Source: Alphaproteobacteria bacterium (lineage in GTDB: Bacteria; Pseudomonadota; Alphaproteobacteria; ATCC43930; CGMCC-115725). From it: a stretch of DNA of 6,509 bases. The notes below the pieces were generated by a model. That model was not told where the DNA came from. It was given only the letters and a program-made list of their open reading frames with translations, and made no database searches. The DNA lies in the NCBI GenBank assembly GCA_030039975.1, contig JASHUO010000642.1:1-6509 (forward strand), given 5' to 3'. Made by a program: the position numbers and the translations under genes. This document shows, one piece after another, positions 5,753-6,509 of this stretch (its first letter is position 1; every line of letters starts with the position of its first letter).

Positions 5753-6509
5753 CTATTTGTAGTAGCAAGCGCGGCGGCGCTGGGGTTGGCGCTGGCGTCG
5801 GGCTCGGCGGAAGCTCAGCTCGATGTGTTCAGCGAGCCGATCGTGCCGGTGCCGCCTTTGCCGCAGGGGCCATCGGTGCCGGCGACGCCGCAAGGCGGCT
5901 TCCTGGCGCAGACCATGTCGGTGACCCAGCGGGATAGACCCGAGGTCGACCCGCTGGGGGTGCAAGTTGGCGATTTCTTCTTCTTTCCGCGGGCCGAGCT
6001 GGATGAAGCCTGGAACGACAACATCTTCGCTACCAACACGAATACGAAGAGCGCCTTCATCACGGTGCTGGCGCCGAGCTTCGACCTGAAGTCGAACCTG
6101 CCGCAGAACGCCATCAATCTGAGCGCCGGCGGCTCCTTTTTCCGTTACAGCAACAACACCAATCTGAACAGCGACAACGGGTATGGCGACCTCAACGGCC
6201 GGCTCGATGTCGACAACACCCACTATTTCACCGGCGATCTCCGCGCCGAGCGCTCGCATATCGACATCGGCGCGCCGCAGGTGCCGGGCGCCGCGGCGGC
6301 ACCACTCTTCTACAACGACGAAAACGCGACCGTCGGCTTCTCCCAATACCGCCTGCGCATCGGGTATGATCTCACCGCAACGGCGCGGCGCGAGGACTAT
6401 GAGGCCGTCCCGCTGGTGGGTGGCGGTTTTGCTCCAGAGAGCCAACTCAACAACTGGAGCTATGAAGGCGCGGTGCGTCCCTATTACGAGTTCCAGCCGG
6501 GGTATCAGG
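5735..6509 (+). CDS. Outer-membrane beta-barrel protein (BBP2-like putative porin), 5' part
   Basis: The frame is open from 5735 to the right edge (258 codons) with no stop, so the gene is cut by the window. It begins with a Sec signal peptide: short n-region with Arg3, hydrophobic core about residues 7-22 and a predicted cut after A27 (GSAEA-QL). A Pro-rich linker (about 34-54) follows. GVQVGDFFFFPRAELDEAWN (75-94) then DNIFAT marks the start of a barrel as in the putative beta-barrel porin-2 group. Alternating amphipathic strands follow (ITVLAPSFDLKS, AINLSAGGSFFRYSN, YGDLNGRLDVDN, HYFTGDLRAE, VGFSQYRLRIGYDLTATARR), with Asn/Asp-rich turns. It should sit in the outer membrane. Relatives often lie near exopolysaccharide genes, but none is in view. 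The start could also be ATG 5747 or GTG 5723; ATG 5735 is preferred because it supplies the basic residue of the signal peptide. No strong Shine-Dalgarno precedes it. Confidence 0.85.
   Translation, partial: MHRGMHLFVVASAAALGLALASGSAEAQLDVFSEPIVPVPPLPQGPSVPATPQGGFLAQTMSVTQRDRPEVDPLGVQVGDFFFFPRAELDEAWNDNIFATNTNTKSAFITVLAPSFDLKSNLPQNAINLSAGGSFFRYSNNTNLNSDNGYGDLNGRLDVDNTHYFTGDLRAERSHIDIGAPQVPGAAAAPLFYNDENATVGFSQYRLRIGYDLTATARREDYEAVPLVGGGFAPESQLNNWSYEGAVRPYYEFQPGYQ

Noticed and set aside
5753..6445. 230-codon minus-strand open frame opposite the barrel gene
   Set aside because: The plus-strand reading gives a signal peptide, linker and barrel strands; the minus-strand reading is Arg/Val-rich shadow sequence.

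Overview
The window is GC-rich bacterial DNA, dense with genes. It most likely comes from an alphaproteobacterium, perhaps of the Rhodospirillales/Rhizobiales type. Grounds for this are the strong G/C third-position bias, the divergent ruvX / gatC-gatA-gatB arrangement, the alphaproteobacterial-looking GatA (an extended NPWRRRGDN loop before the amidase signature) and a Tat-exported amidohydrolase. The order-level placement is inference from protein character only; no rRNA or tRNA is present.

Layout. (1) 5-1435 (+): a Tat-signal, TIM-barrel amidohydrolase (Amidohydro_2 type). (2) 1436-1545: the gap between two convergent genes, almost filled by a nested inverted repeat (1462-1538) that can fold as a three-way cruciform and resembles dispersed REP-type elements. 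(3) 1546-2022 (-): ruvX (yqgF), the Holliday-junction-resolvase-like RNase H-fold protein. (4) 2059-5279 (+): a tight gatC-gatA-gatB operon encoding all three subunits of the tRNA-dependent amidotransferase GatCAB. The gatC stop abuts the gatA ATG and gatA overlaps gatB by ATGA, so translation is probably coupled. (5) 5280-5734: an interval with several small hairpins and one small membrane-protein gene (5423-5599, 58 codons) with a good ribosome binding site. (6) 5735 to the right edge (+): the start of a secreted outer-membrane beta-barrel protein, resembling the BBP2-type putative porins, with signal peptide and Pro-rich linker. It runs off the window without a stop.

How the parts relate. 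GatCAB converts misacylated Glu-tRNA(Gln), and in many bacteria Asp-tRNA(Asn), to the correct aminoacyl-tRNA, so this is the housekeeping core. ruvX is divergent from it with only 36 bp between the start codons. The amidohydrolase is an independent unit. The segment after gatB appears to begin a different, envelope-related region; relatives of the barrel family often lie beside exopolysaccharide genes, but nothing inside the window proves that here.

I did not find a clear new multi-gene system. The least-explained items are the cruciform repeat, the small membrane protein after gatB, and the structured leader and start region of the barrel gene.
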